From assembly GCA_001871165.1 (NCBI GenBank), contig MNUT01000002.1:1-52102 (forward strand): a stretch of 52,102 nucleotides of DNA. Direction: 5' to 3'. How positions within the stretch are numbered: position 1 is the first letter of the stretch; each line of letters starts with the position of its first letter. The translations under genes and the position numbers were made by a program. Of this stretch, positions 10,402-18,760 are shown one piece after another. A model generated the notes under the pieces. The model did not search any database, was not told the origin of the DNA, and saw nothing but the letters and a program-made list of their open reading frames with translations. This DNA comes from Candidatus Falkowbacteria bacterium CG1_02_37_21. Its GTDB lineage: Bacteria > Patescibacteriota > Patescibacteriia > Patescibacteriales > UBA12465.

Positions 10402-10596
10402 AAAAAAAACCACTAACTCATAGAATTTAAAAGTGCATTGTCTGCGAGGATTTATTTCAACCCACTTTTAGTGTTTTTTTCGCTTGTCGCTACTAAAAAC
10501 AAATCTATAAGTTAATGGCAACCTTAATTCACTTCCCTAACTAACACATTCACAACTCCAAGGGGTGACAGAATCGGTCAGCTTTCCATCACGAAT
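10402..10596 (-). ncRNA. candidate ~190-nt non-coding RNA, class unknown
   Basis: Promoter at 10603-10631; 3' end in nested hairpin CACTAA/TTAGTG plus AAGTG/CACTT followed by T8. Confidence 0.45.
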
Positions 10597-10602
10597 AATT
10601 AG

Positions 10603-10631
10603 ATATTATTGTAAGCACTATTATTTGTCAA
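10603..10631 (-). promoter_or_regulatory. promoter TTGACA-N17-TAATAT
   Basis: Minus strand TTGACAAATAATAGTGCTTACAATAATAT. Confidence 0.65.
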
Positions 10632-10942
10632 TGACTCTATGGGTTGTCTCTATGGGTTGCGTGACTAGGTTTTAGTCGTATAAAAAAGCCCCATACAAGT
10701 CGGGGCTTAGACTTTAAGTGGCTTAATTAGTTTAGTAGCTTTTGGATTTTTCTGGTTGGAAAACTTGCCTAAGGCAAGCCGACGACAAAAAAGTTCGTTC
10801 AAGGCACTCAAAACATTGAGTGCTTTTATTTTTATAAAATAAGGCTCAACTGTGATAATATAAAATTACCATGGTTAAACGATATTGCTATTTAACCTGA
10901 TAAAGAGTTAAAGTATTAATAATATTCATAATTATAAGTGCT

Positions 10943-11917
10943 ATGTTTTTCGTCTATATTCTGTTGCTCATTATTGCTTCCGGCTGGTTTTCCGGCATGG
11001 AGATTGCTCTGTTTTCCTTGACTCCAGGCAGCGTAAAATCTCTGGTTATAGCCAAGAAAGTTAATGCCAAGATCGTGCAGCAGGTTTTGAGCCACAAAAA
11101 GCGACTGCTAGTAATTCTCTTGCTCGGCAATAATGTCGTTAACGTTCTGATTGCTTCTATGACTAGCTTATGGGTGAATGAGAGATTTTCTAATGGCGCC
11201 TTAGGTATAGCGACCGGAGCAGTTACCATGTTGATTTTAATATTTGGCGAAATGTTTCCCAAAGCCTTCTGTCAGGCGCGAGCAGAAAAGATGGCTTTGT
11301 TGTTTGTGCCAATAATTAGATTTTTAGAAATAATTCTATACCCCATAGTTTTTCCTTTAGAAAAATTATTGATTTTAATGACGGGTAATAAAAAGCGAGC
11401 TCTAGTTTCCGAGCAGGAATTTCGCGCTTTAAGTAGAATCGCTGTGGAGCACGGCGTTCTGGATTTTAACGAACACGAGATGATTATGAATATTTTGGAA
11501 TTCGGTGATACTCCGGCTAAAACAATTATGACACCGCGCTATAAACTATCTATCGTTAACGGTGAAGCGGAGATAGATCAGATTGCCTATTTCATGGCTA
11601 AGGAGGGTTATAGTCGTTATCCGGTCTATAAAAACCAGGAAGACAACATTATTGGCTACATACATCTTATAGATGTCATGAAAGTACTTAATAGTGATAA
11701 CAGACAAGACGAATTAGCTAAATATATTAGCCCCATCATTAAAGTTGATGAGAATATAAAAATTTATAGTGTCTTTAAAAAGATGATAAAAAAGCGGACA
11801 CATGTGGCCGCTATCTATCGTGATAAGGACAAGCTCGTCGGCCTGATAACGCTAGAAGACATTTTAGAGGAGATAGTGGGAGAGATAGAAGATGAAAATG
11901 ATAATGAGAGAAGTTGA
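10943..11917 (+). CDS. CNNM/CorC-type transporter (DUF21 + CBS pair, hemolysin-like)
   Basis: SGMEIALFSLTPG; IMTPRYKL...; LVGLITLEDILEEIVGEIEDE. Confidence 0.92.
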   Translation: MFFVYILLLIIASGWFSGMEIALFSLTPGSVKSLVIAKKVNAKIVQQVLSHKKRLLVILLLGNNVVNVLIASMTSLWVNERFSNGALGIATGAVTMLILIFGEMFPKAFCQARAEKMALLFVPIIRFLEIILYPIVFPLEKLLILMTGNKKRALVSEQEFRALSRIAVEHGVLDFNEHEMIMNILEFGDTPAKTIMTPRYKLSIVNGEAEIDQIAYFMAKEGYSRYPVYKNQEDNIIGYIHLIDVMKVLNSDNRQDELAKYISPIIKVDENIKIYSVFKKMIKKRTHVAAIYRDKDKLVGLITLEDILEEIVGEIEDENDNERS

Positions 11918-11994
11918 GGGGGGAGGTAGGTGTGAGGGGCTGAGTTGCAAGGGGCGGATTTAGCTTTGGTTAAATATTAATAATTTTTTGATGT

Positions 11995-12022
11995 TAAAAA
12001 ACAGCCTGGGACGGCTGTTTTT
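11995..12022 (+). terminator. intrinsic terminator
   Basis: AAAAACAGCC-tggga-cGGCTGTTTTT. Confidence 0.7.
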
Positions 12023-12117
12023 GGTTGGAGCTCCTTTTGCAGTTTGGCCATAAATTTAAGATTTCTTTAAAACATTAACTATTCCTTTATCTGCATTAAC
12101 TTCTAAAAAATCACCAA

Positions 12118-12573
12118 TTATTTACTACTTTGATTATTATCTAATATTTTATAAGATAAATTAATATCCAGGGGCGTCTCTGAGGCAACTTCAAATTTAG
12201 CACCTTTTTTTTGCAATACTTTATAATAATATCTTCCTCCTTCAGTTATCTGTATACCTTGTATGTTCGTTATACTTCTTAGCCTCTTTTCGCCCTTTCC
12301 CGCTTTTAAAGTAACGAGAAATTCATTTAAAATTTTTCCTTTAGGATCAACAAGGTCTATTTTTATTTCAGTTAAATTATCTTTTGAACTATCCTTTATA
12401 ATCCAGAAACTAATGATTTGGAGGTTAAAGGGAATAACTAATTTGTCACTTTTAGGCATTTTGTCTTTATCAATCGTTAATTGTATTTCTTCAACACAAT
12501 TAAACAAGCTGAGGAGATTCGTTTGAGCATCTATCGATGATTTTTCACAAATTATTGACCAAATGTTTTTCAT
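12118..12573 (-). CDS. hypothetical protein (possibly DUF6941-like beta-sandwich)
   Basis: ORF downstream of the TA pair; family assignment weak. Confidence 0.5.
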   Translation of the reverse strand: MKNIWSIICEKSSIDAQTNLLSLFNCVEEIQLTIDKDKMPKSDKLVIPFNLQIISFWIIKDSSKDNLTEIKIDLVDPKGKILNEFLVTLKAGKGEKRLRSITNIQGIQITEGGRYYYKVLQKKGAKFEVASETPLDINLSYKILDNNQSSK

Positions 12574-12584
12574 ATTTTTATTAT

Positions 12585-12995
12585 TTATTTAGTGGATATA
12601 TTATAAGCTTCATGTAATAAAACATTATCCTTCACCCTATCAACAGTGTTACTTGTCGTCTCGCTGCCTACAAATACAATGTTATATGGGATATTAAAAT
12701 CTAAAATACTACTCCAATTTTTATAACTAAAATTTAAAACACTCGCTATTCGATTAAGCAATGCGAAGCCAATATTAACATCTCCATTTTCAACTTTTGA
12801 AATAACCTTTTGGGTAGTTTGGGCTTCTTTAGCTAATTTTTGCTGGCTCATGCTTAAAATTTCTCTAGCGTTATAAATTTCAACTCCTAATTTAATCCTT
12901 TCTTTGGCCTCTTTTGAGTATTGCTCAAAATATTTGCCTTTTCTGGCCTCAGCGATTGGGTCAATTTGCACTTTTTTGTTATTAATATTTTTCAT
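12585..12995 (-). CDS. XRE/HigA-type antitoxin
   Basis: HTH: EILSMSQQKLAKEAQTTQKVISKVENGDVNIGFALLNRIASVL. Confidence 0.8.
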   Translation of the reverse strand: MKNINNKKVQIDPIAEARKGKYFEQYSKEAKERIKLGVEIYNAREILSMSQQKLAKEAQTTQKVISKVENGDVNIGFALLNRIASVLNFSYKNWSSILDFNIPYNIVFVGSETTSNTVDRVKDNVLLHEAYNISTK

Positions 12996-13284
12996 AGTTT
13001 TGCGGATTTAATTTAAAAATATTTAAATATTTTTCGCCAATCTTATTTTGTTTCTCTACCATTTTCTTTTCTCTATCCGTGGTGTAACTAGCAGGCTTTT
13101 CAAAAGCATGAAGAAGAACTATTTTTTGCTGATGTCGAAAATAAAGAATTCTAATTACTGTGTTTGCATCTTTCGGATTTAATATTTCAAAACAACTGTA
13201 ACCATGTAGTGGTTTTGAAATCGGGGGAGTCGGTCTGCCTTCATTACATGTAACGTGCTGTATCTTAGCATCTATATCGGCCAA
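12982..13284 (-). CDS. HigB / phage-derived Gp49-like (RelE superfamily) toxin
   Basis: IRILYFRHQQKIVLLHAFEKPAS...; overlaps the HTH gene by 14 bp. Confidence 0.75.
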   Translation of the reverse strand: MADIDAKIQHVTCNEGRPTPPISKPLHGYSCFEILNPKDANTVIRILYFRHQQKIVLLHAFEKPASYTTDREKKMVEKQNKIGEKYLNIFKLNPQNYEKY

Positions 13285-13433
13285 TATTTTCTATTTTCTC
13301 TTAGTAACAGTCTATTTATCTTCTTGGTTTGTTAAATATTGTTTTAAATATTTTTTTACTGGACAGATTTTTGAAACTATATCATAAAAATAAACTATTT
13401 CCATATACACATGATTAGATTGATCACTATCTC

Positions 13434-13461
13434 ATTATACCCTATTGGATATAATTGTCAA
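13434..13461 (-). promoter_or_regulatory. promoter TTGACA-N16-TATAAT driving the toxin-antitoxin operon
   Basis: Minus strand TTGACAATTATATCCAATAGGGTATAAT. Confidence 0.65.
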
Positions 13462-13471
13462 TATCAAATAC

Positions 13472-13498
13472 AAAAGCCCTCCCAAAATGGAAAGGCTC
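13472..13498 (-). terminator. terminator-like hairpin downstream of element A
   Basis: Minus AGCCTTTCC-attttt-GGGAGGGCT-TTTG. Confidence 0.45.
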
Positions 13499-13550
13499 TT
13501 GTAAACACTGGGAGTTATAAATTTATAAATACCCTATACGGAGCGGGTAA

Positions 13551-13704
13551 CGGGAATTTCGCCCTCGCCGGCCGCCGGAATTGCGGCCGGCTCACTTGTC
13601 CTGGGTCAGCGCTAAGCATCCCCCGGATGCTTAGCGACGCTCGCCCGCTCGTTCCGGCTTCCGCCGTTCCCTCGCGTCTCGCTTCTGACCTGTTCGATTC
13701 CCGT
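13551..13704 (-). ncRNA. candidate structured RNA inside element A
   Basis: Stems covary with element B; GGAA tetraloop on minus strand; GC-rich in an AT-rich genome. Confidence 0.55.
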
Positions 13705-13709
13705 AAACT

Positions 13710-13756
13710 AACACAGCAAAAATAAAAACACAGGATAAAATCCTGTGTTTTTATTT
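13710..13756. terminator. 17-bp perfect palindrome, probable bidirectional terminator
   Basis: AAATAAAAACACAGGAT-AAA-ATCCTGTGTTTTTATTT. Confidence 0.7.
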
Positions 13757-13976
13757 GGAGCGGGTAACGGGAATCGAAAGGATAGGAACTATTTTTATAA
13801 TTTATTAAATAGTAGATAAATTTCTTTAATGTTAGAAATTTTTTCACATTTTCTAAGTTATCAGTTTTTATCTGAAATAATGGCTATTTACCACCTTTAC
13901 GTCACAATAGCGTCACACTTTATTTGTGAGGCGACAATATAGGAAGGGTGGTAGTAGTCATTCCTAAACTCATAGT

Positions 13977-14894
13977 TTAAATAATATAATTTAATATTCC
14001 CTTTTCAATCATTTCTAAACTAAAAATATAATCATTATGATTAAAGGCCTCTCTTAACGGCCTCGACGTTGATTTCCATCCGTTACCATCAGTAATCCAA
14101 ACAAATTTATATTGGCCATTTAAAACATTAAATAAATCCCTGTATTCACCGGCCGTTGATTTTAACTTTGAACCGCCACCACCATAAAAATTTGTTTCAA
14201 AAATTACTATATCTTTACCGGTGTTTATAACATAATCATAACGTCTAGAAGATTTATCAACCGGCACATCAAAACCCCATTCACTTTTTATTTTTTCCGA
14301 AGTTGCTTCTTTCAAATATTTAAAACCTTTAGTTTTACAAATATCGGCTATAAAAAAGCCGACAATATCTTCCATGGAATGGCCACCTCTATTTTTACGG
14401 CCGTTGCTATCAAGACCGGCCTCTACGCCAATCATATAATCAACCAGATTTTTAATTTTTTGGGAAATGATTAAATCTTTAAGGCCAGTTTCTTTTACAA
14501 ATAATAAATACTTATCAATATCTTTATCGGTTACCGCCTCTTTAGAAAAATCATAATCCTCATAAACTAGCTTTTTCTTTTTATAATCAACTAGAATTTT
14601 AAATTGATTTGTATTACCACCATCACGAACGACTAAAGCCGGAATAACTTTGATAATTTCTGGATTTTGTTTAACTAAAAACTTAAATTCTTTATCAAAA
14701 TCATCTTTGCCAATTAAATAATTAAGATTATTTAAAGCAATTTCTATTTTTCTGGTGTTTGTAAAAACTTTTTCCCAATTTACGAAATAAGACCAAAGCA
14801 TATTGCTTGGCTTGAGATTATTTAAAAAATAATCGAATACCTCGTCCTCGTTTTTACATCCCAAAACTTCATTATAAAATTTAAGAAATTTCAT
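13977..14894 (-). CDS. DpnII/MboI-like type II restriction endonuclease (GATC predicted)
   Basis: KNRGGHSMEDIVGFFIADIC; YDYVINTGKDIVIFETNFYGGGGSKLKSTAGEY; adjacent to MTase. Confidence 0.88.
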   Translation of the reverse strand: MKFLKFYNEVLGCKNEDEVFDYFLNNLKPSNMLWSYFVNWEKVFTNTRKIEIALNNLNYLIGKDDFDKEFKFLVKQNPEIIKVIPALVVRDGGNTNQFKILVDYKKKKLVYEDYDFSKEAVTDKDIDKYLLFVKETGLKDLIISQKIKNLVDYMIGVEAGLDSNGRKNRGGHSMEDIVGFFIADICKTKGFKYLKEATSEKIKSEWGFDVPVDKSSRRYDYVINTGKDIVIFETNFYGGGGSKLKSTAGEYRDLFNVLNGQYKFVWITDGNGWKSTSRPLREAFNHNDYIFSLEMIEKGILNYII

Positions 14895-14898
14895 AAAT

Positions 14899-15759
14899 TT
14901 ACTTAATTAAATCCTTATATCTCTTAACTGACAATTCTAAATAATTTTTTTCTAAATCAATACCAATAAATTTTCTATCGTTAAGAGCGCAGGCTAAACC
15001 AGTCGTTGAAGAACCCGTAAATGGGTCGATGACTAAATCACCTTTGTTGGTACTAGCCATAACAATACGAACCAATAGATCTATTGGCTTTTGTGTCGGG
15101 TGCTTACCAAACTTCTTTTCGGTAGGTTTCGGCGTCCCCATAGACCAAACACTGCGCATTTGCAGATTTGGCTTTTTTAAAAAGTCTTCTGGCCAATTAC
15201 CATTTTTCATTAAGTCATAATTAAACTTATGTTTAGTGGTTATTGGTTTTCCGGTTTTAGGATGGACTAATTCTTTTCTCGCCCAGATCAAAGTTTCATG
15301 ACTGGCCGTAAAAAAGCGACAGCTTAAATTTGGTGAAGCATTGGGTTTAAACCAGGCAATATCGTTTAAGATGTGAAACTTGCTAACTTGGAGAGCGAAA
15401 CCGCATTGATAGATAGAGTGATAGGTGCCGGAAATCCAAATTGTGCCTCCTGGCTTTAATACTCTATGGCAAGCCTTAATCCAGGCTAATTGAAACTCAA
15501 AGTCTTTCTTTAGACCATTACTGACGTCCCATTCGCCTTTATTAACGCTAACCATCCGCCCAGCGTGAACGGAAAAACCACCATTAGATAATAAATAAGG
15601 TGGATCAGCGAATATCATATCAACCGAGTTCTCTGGCAAAGTAGCTAAAAATTCCAAGCTATTGGCCTGGTACAATTTAAAGTCTTTATCTTTAAAAAAT
15701 GGATCTAACATTTTTTTGCTTTTTTTCTTAGTTTTTATAGCCTTTTTTGAGGTAGTCAT
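14899..15759 (-). CDS. site-specific DNA-methyltransferase (adenine), DpnA-like; start may be internal at ~15711
   Basis: MIFADPPYLLSNGG (DPPY), VIDPFTGSSTTGLACALNDRKFIGIDLE. Confidence 0.92.
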   Translation of the reverse strand: MTTSKKAIKTKKKSKKMLDPFFKDKDFKLYQANSLEFLATLPENSVDMIFADPPYLLSNGGFSVHAGRMVSVNKGEWDVSNGLKKDFEFQLAWIKACHRVLKPGGTIWISGTYHSIYQCGFALQVSKFHILNDIAWFKPNASPNLSCRFFTASHETLIWARKELVHPKTGKPITTKHKFNYDLMKNGNWPEDFLKKPNLQMRSVWSMGTPKPTEKKFGKHPTQKPIDLLVRIVMASTNKGDLVIDPFTGSSTTGLACALNDRKFIGIDLEKNYLELSVKRYKDLIK

Positions 15760-15894
15760 ATTATAGCAAATTGGATATGAAGAAAAGATAAAGTCCTATT
15801 CTCTGGCCTAATTTTACGATTTTTTTAGCCAAAAGTCAAAATAATAAAGGGGGCTATTAAACCCCCTTTAGTACCGAACTGTCAAAAACCAACC

Positions 15895-16200
15895 CTATTT
15901 AGTTATGGGCAAATTTAGGGGGCATTGATTTAGTGAAAGTAAGTTATTATTCCAGTCACCATCACTATACGTTCTAAGAAATGGATATCTTCCATCGTTT
16001 GGACGCACAACGCCGACATCAGACCTTTTATTATTTATTGGGTCTAATACATAAAAAGTGTTAGTTTTTTCGTCAATGCTTTTTATTACGGCTTCACGAG
16101 TCCACATCCAATTATTACTGGGATTCCCCACGTGAGTAATATGTTCGTGTGGACTGTTTCTATCAGGTTTTCTAATACAAGTAATTTGGCAATCTGCCAT
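15895..16200 (-). CDS. DUF3892-like protein
   Basis: HITHVGNPSNNWMWTREAVIKSI...FYVLDP...YPFLRTYSDGDWNNNLLSL. Confidence 0.7.
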   Translation of the reverse strand: MADCQITCIRKPDRNSPHEHITHVGNPSNNWMWTREAVIKSIDEKTNTFYVLDPINNKRSDVGVVRPNDGRYPFLRTYSDGDWNNNLLSLNQCPLNLPITK

Positions 16201-16225
16201 ATATTTTTAAATTAATTTATTAAAT

Positions 16226-16317
16226 TTGCTAAGATCTGAAAAACCTGTTATACTTTTTTTGCAATGAAGTAAATTAGGAAAAACACGTCATCTTAACTGG
16301 TGCTACGTGTTTTTTTG
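16226..16317 (+). ncRNA. candidate small RNA 1 (promoter TTGCTA-N17-TATACT; ends in hairpin + T7)
   Basis: AACACGT...ACGTGTTTTTTT. Confidence 0.35.
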
Positions 16318-16347
16318 ATCATAGAATTTTAGTATCATATTGATATG

Positions 16348-16481
16348 TTGACTTAATTAATTAAAACTATTAATATTGAATTAACAAAAAGCCATATAAA
16401 AAATTAGGATTTTCCTGATTTCTTGGCTTTCTGGCGAAAAGTAGACCTTATTGCTTTCCACGGCGCAAGGTCTATTTTTTT
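16348..16481 (+). ncRNA. candidate small RNA 2 (promoter TTGACT-N17-TAATAT; two hairpins + T7)
   Basis: AAGCC...GGCTT hairpin, then AGACCTT...AAGGTCT-ATTTTTTT. Confidence 0.45.
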
Positions 16482-16857
16482 ATTTAGTTACCTCTTTTAG
16501 ATCAATAACGTACATTTTTTCTCCATTATTATCAATTTCTTTAGGTGTATACCGTCCTACGTAATTCAAAAAATCAAAATTGTATTTTCCCCAAAATGAG
16601 TTAGACTTAAAATAACCACCCACACCCGAATTTCTTAGTTTTGCAGTTGCTGGTTCTGACGTTTTAAAAAATTTAAAACCAATCGCCAAATGTTCTCTAT
16701 CAAAAAATATCTTAAGAAAATGATAATCCGATAGATTATATTTATTCATAAACCCCGAACTAAATCCGAAGCCACCGTTTTGCCCAATACTAATTCGTGG
16801 GGCAAACTTGCCCTTATAATCAGTAAATTCATCAAAATTGTAATTATTTTCTTCCAT
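16480..16857 (-). CDS. hypothetical protein
   Basis: 125-aa ORF, plausible composition. Confidence 0.6.
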   Translation of the reverse strand: MEENNYNFDEFTDYKGKFAPRISIGQNGGFGFSSGFMNKYNLSDYHFLKIFFDREHLAIGFKFFKTSEPATAKLRNSGVGGYFKSNSFWGKYNFDFLNYVGRYTPKEIDNNGEKMYVIDLKEVTK

Positions 16858-17138
16858 ATAGTTTGACTTAATAATATAAATAATTGAATTATAGACATCC
16901 AGTAAGGTACTGAGATAAGTTTAGCAAATTGAAATTGTTTTGTCAAGATAGTAATAGTAAATGGTTAAGTAAAATGAACTGTCGCTAACATTAAACAAAA
17001 ATAAGCATTAATTTAAATAATAGTTGATAACTTGTTAATAACTAAATTGAACAGATAAGAATATTATAATACAATAAAGTAAACAACTAGCTATTATTAA
17101 TGTTGAGATTTTGATAACTAAAGTGATAAAATGCTAAC

Positions 17139-18197
17139 ATGACTGAAAAAGCCAAACAACTCAAAAAGAACCTGGATGTCATAATTGATGAATTTACTGA
17201 CGAATACTATAAGGTTTTATTTTCCCCAAAAAAGATGAAAGTAGGAAATAAGCTATCTATATCCTATGAGCTTCCTCGGCTTTTTGTAATTATTAAAAAA
17301 TACATAAGAGAAATTGAATCTAGCAGAATTTTGGACGGCTTTATGAAAGTCCTAAGACAAGAAGTAAAAGCAAATGATCATGACGGCTCACTATTCGGTG
17401 AAAATTTAAATAAAATAAAAAATAACAAAACAAAATCTTATAACTGGGCTTACTATTCTCTTTTTAAAGCAATGCTAGGAGAAGCAAGTGTTCTTGCGTC
17501 ATCTATGCAAAAAATATTAAAAACGGCTGATGTTAATTCTGCCAAGAAAATGCTAGAAAATACGCAAAAACAAATAGAAGAAATAAAGAACATGGAAGAA
17601 GAAATAATAAAACTGAACCTAGATACTATATTAAGGCCAAAAATATATAAAAAATTTCTTAAAGATTTTCATAAAAGCATTATTTCCTGGGTGAATGCCT
17701 ATATTATGACTTCTGAATTTATAGATGATGAAGAAACAATAACCAAAGAACCTTTAACTGATAAATGGGAAGATGTGGGAATAATATTTAATGATGATAT
17801 AAATATAAAATTAGTAATAGACAACAAAGAGGAAAATTCTGATTACGAAAAATTAGGATTTGCTGACACTAGACGTAATTTATTTAAAAAAGCTGTATAT
17901 GTTAAAAGTTGGAATATTCTAATGCTATTTTCTATTAGAAATGGAGTAATAAAAATGAGTGATTTCGCGGGAAACAAAAACAAAAAAGAACTATTTAAAA
18001 AAGACCGGCAAGACTTATCAAAAAGGCTTAAGCGTTATTTCGGGCTAGCAGACGATCCAATAGTCTATGAACCGGATGGCGAAAGATATCGAATCAGAAT
18101 AAAATTAACCCCATCGCCAGATTTTAGAGATTCCTACCTTGATCAAAAAAAGAAGATATCTGAATATAACAAAAAGGATTTTCTAGGAGATTACTAA
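17139..18197 (+). CDS. hypothetical element-encoded protein (possible C-terminal winged-helix-like region)
   Basis: 352-aa ORF; no family recognised. Confidence 0.7.
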   Translation: MTEKAKQLKKNLDVIIDEFTDEYYKVLFSPKKMKVGNKLSISYELPRLFVIIKKYIREIESSRILDGFMKVLRQEVKANDHDGSLFGENLNKIKNNKTKSYNWAYYSLFKAMLGEASVLASSMQKILKTADVNSAKKMLENTQKQIEEIKNMEEEIIKLNLDTILRPKIYKKFLKDFHKSIISWVNAYIMTSEFIDDEETITKEPLTDKWEDVGIIFNDDINIKLVIDNKEENSDYEKLGFADTRRNLFKKAVYVKSWNILMLFSIRNGVIKMSDFAGNKNKKELFKKDRQDLSKRLKRYFGLADDPIVYEPDGERYRIRIKLTPSPDFRDSYLDQKKKISEYNKKDFLGDY

Positions 18198-18229
18198 AGA
18201 AATTTCGTCGCTATTTCCCTGGCAATTTA

Positions 18230-18262
18230 ATCCTCTAACTTACCTAAAGTTAGGGGATTTTT
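18230..18262 (+). terminator. intrinsic terminator
   Basis: CCTCTAACTT-acct-AAAGTTAGGGG-ATTTTTTT. Confidence 0.65.
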
Positions 18263-18404
18263 TTATTGCCTAAGAAATTTCGTCCATATAGGTTAGGAGA
18301 CAATCAAAAAGGTCGAGCTCCTCACTAATTCTTAATTCTACTCATATGCTTTTTCGTCAAAAATTATTCCCAATAAACAAACGGTCTAGCGACTACTTAA
18401 TTCT

Positions 18405-18481
18405 TTGCCCGCCTTTCTGTTTTTTTCTTTTTCGGCGGCTACCCCGTGGGGGAGCCGAAAAAGAAAAACAGAGGCGGCAAG
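18405..18481. repeat. long imperfect inverted repeat upstream of rep, candidate replication origin
   Basis: GCCCGCCTTTCTGTTTTTTTCTTTTTCGGCGGCTACCCC / GGGGGAGCCGAAAAAGAAAAACAGAGGCGGCAAG. Confidence 0.65.
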
Positions 18482-18540
18482 ATATGCAACGCTTCATACC
18501 TGCTTATTAACTTGATTATATGCACACTTAAGAACACATC

Positions 18541-18760
18541 TATGTTTTACACTCCAAAACAAATATTCAAAGACCATGATTATCATTCCTGGCTTAAGGA
18601 ACGAATCCAAAATCTAGAGACGGCTATTAGCGAAAATATGCCCTGTGATAGCACCGATGACATGGAACTTTTGAAAAGAAAATTAGCCTCATACCGACAA
18701 GTCGAGGCTGATTTAGCCAAACAATATGGAATACAAAACGAAATGGATAGTAACCGGTGA
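18541..18760 (+). CDS. small hypothetical protein (start likely MFYTPKQ, not the GTG at 18446)
   Basis: Overlaps rep start; the upstream part of the ORF lies in the inverted repeat. Confidence 0.5.

Larger units (their letters stand above)
13540..13774 (-). mobile_element. Element A: small tRNA-Gly-associated structured element bounded by 18-bp direct repeats of the tRNA-Gly 3' end
   Basis: ggagcgggtaacgggaat at 13540-13557 and 13757-13774 (period 217). Core has hairpins 13567-13591, 13610-13636 and 13655-13666. Inverted T-arm copy GTTCGATTCCCGT at 13692-13704. Homologous architecture to element B. Confidence 0.7.

Noticed and set aside
13551-13704. Element A/B core as a group I or group II intron
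   Set aside because: No recognisable group I P/Q/R/S core or group II domain V; too short, and the tRNA copy is duplicated rather than interrupted.
13540-13774. Element A/B as a classical MITE/IS remnant
   Set aside because: Flanks are long tRNA-identical direct repeats and the termini do not look like transposase-type TIRs with short target duplications; site-specific tRNA targeting fits better.
13757-13778. A second tRNA-Gly gene at attR
   Set aside because: Only the T-arm/acceptor 3' part is present; it is an att-site remnant.
13411-13847. ORFs 13411-13725 (+) and 13515-13847 (-)
   Set aside because: They arise from the GC-rich hairpin core of element A; no protein-like sequence and they run through tRNA fragments.
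16746-16946. ORF 16746-16946 (-)
   Set aside because: Out-of-frame overlap with the better-supported 16480-16857 ORF.
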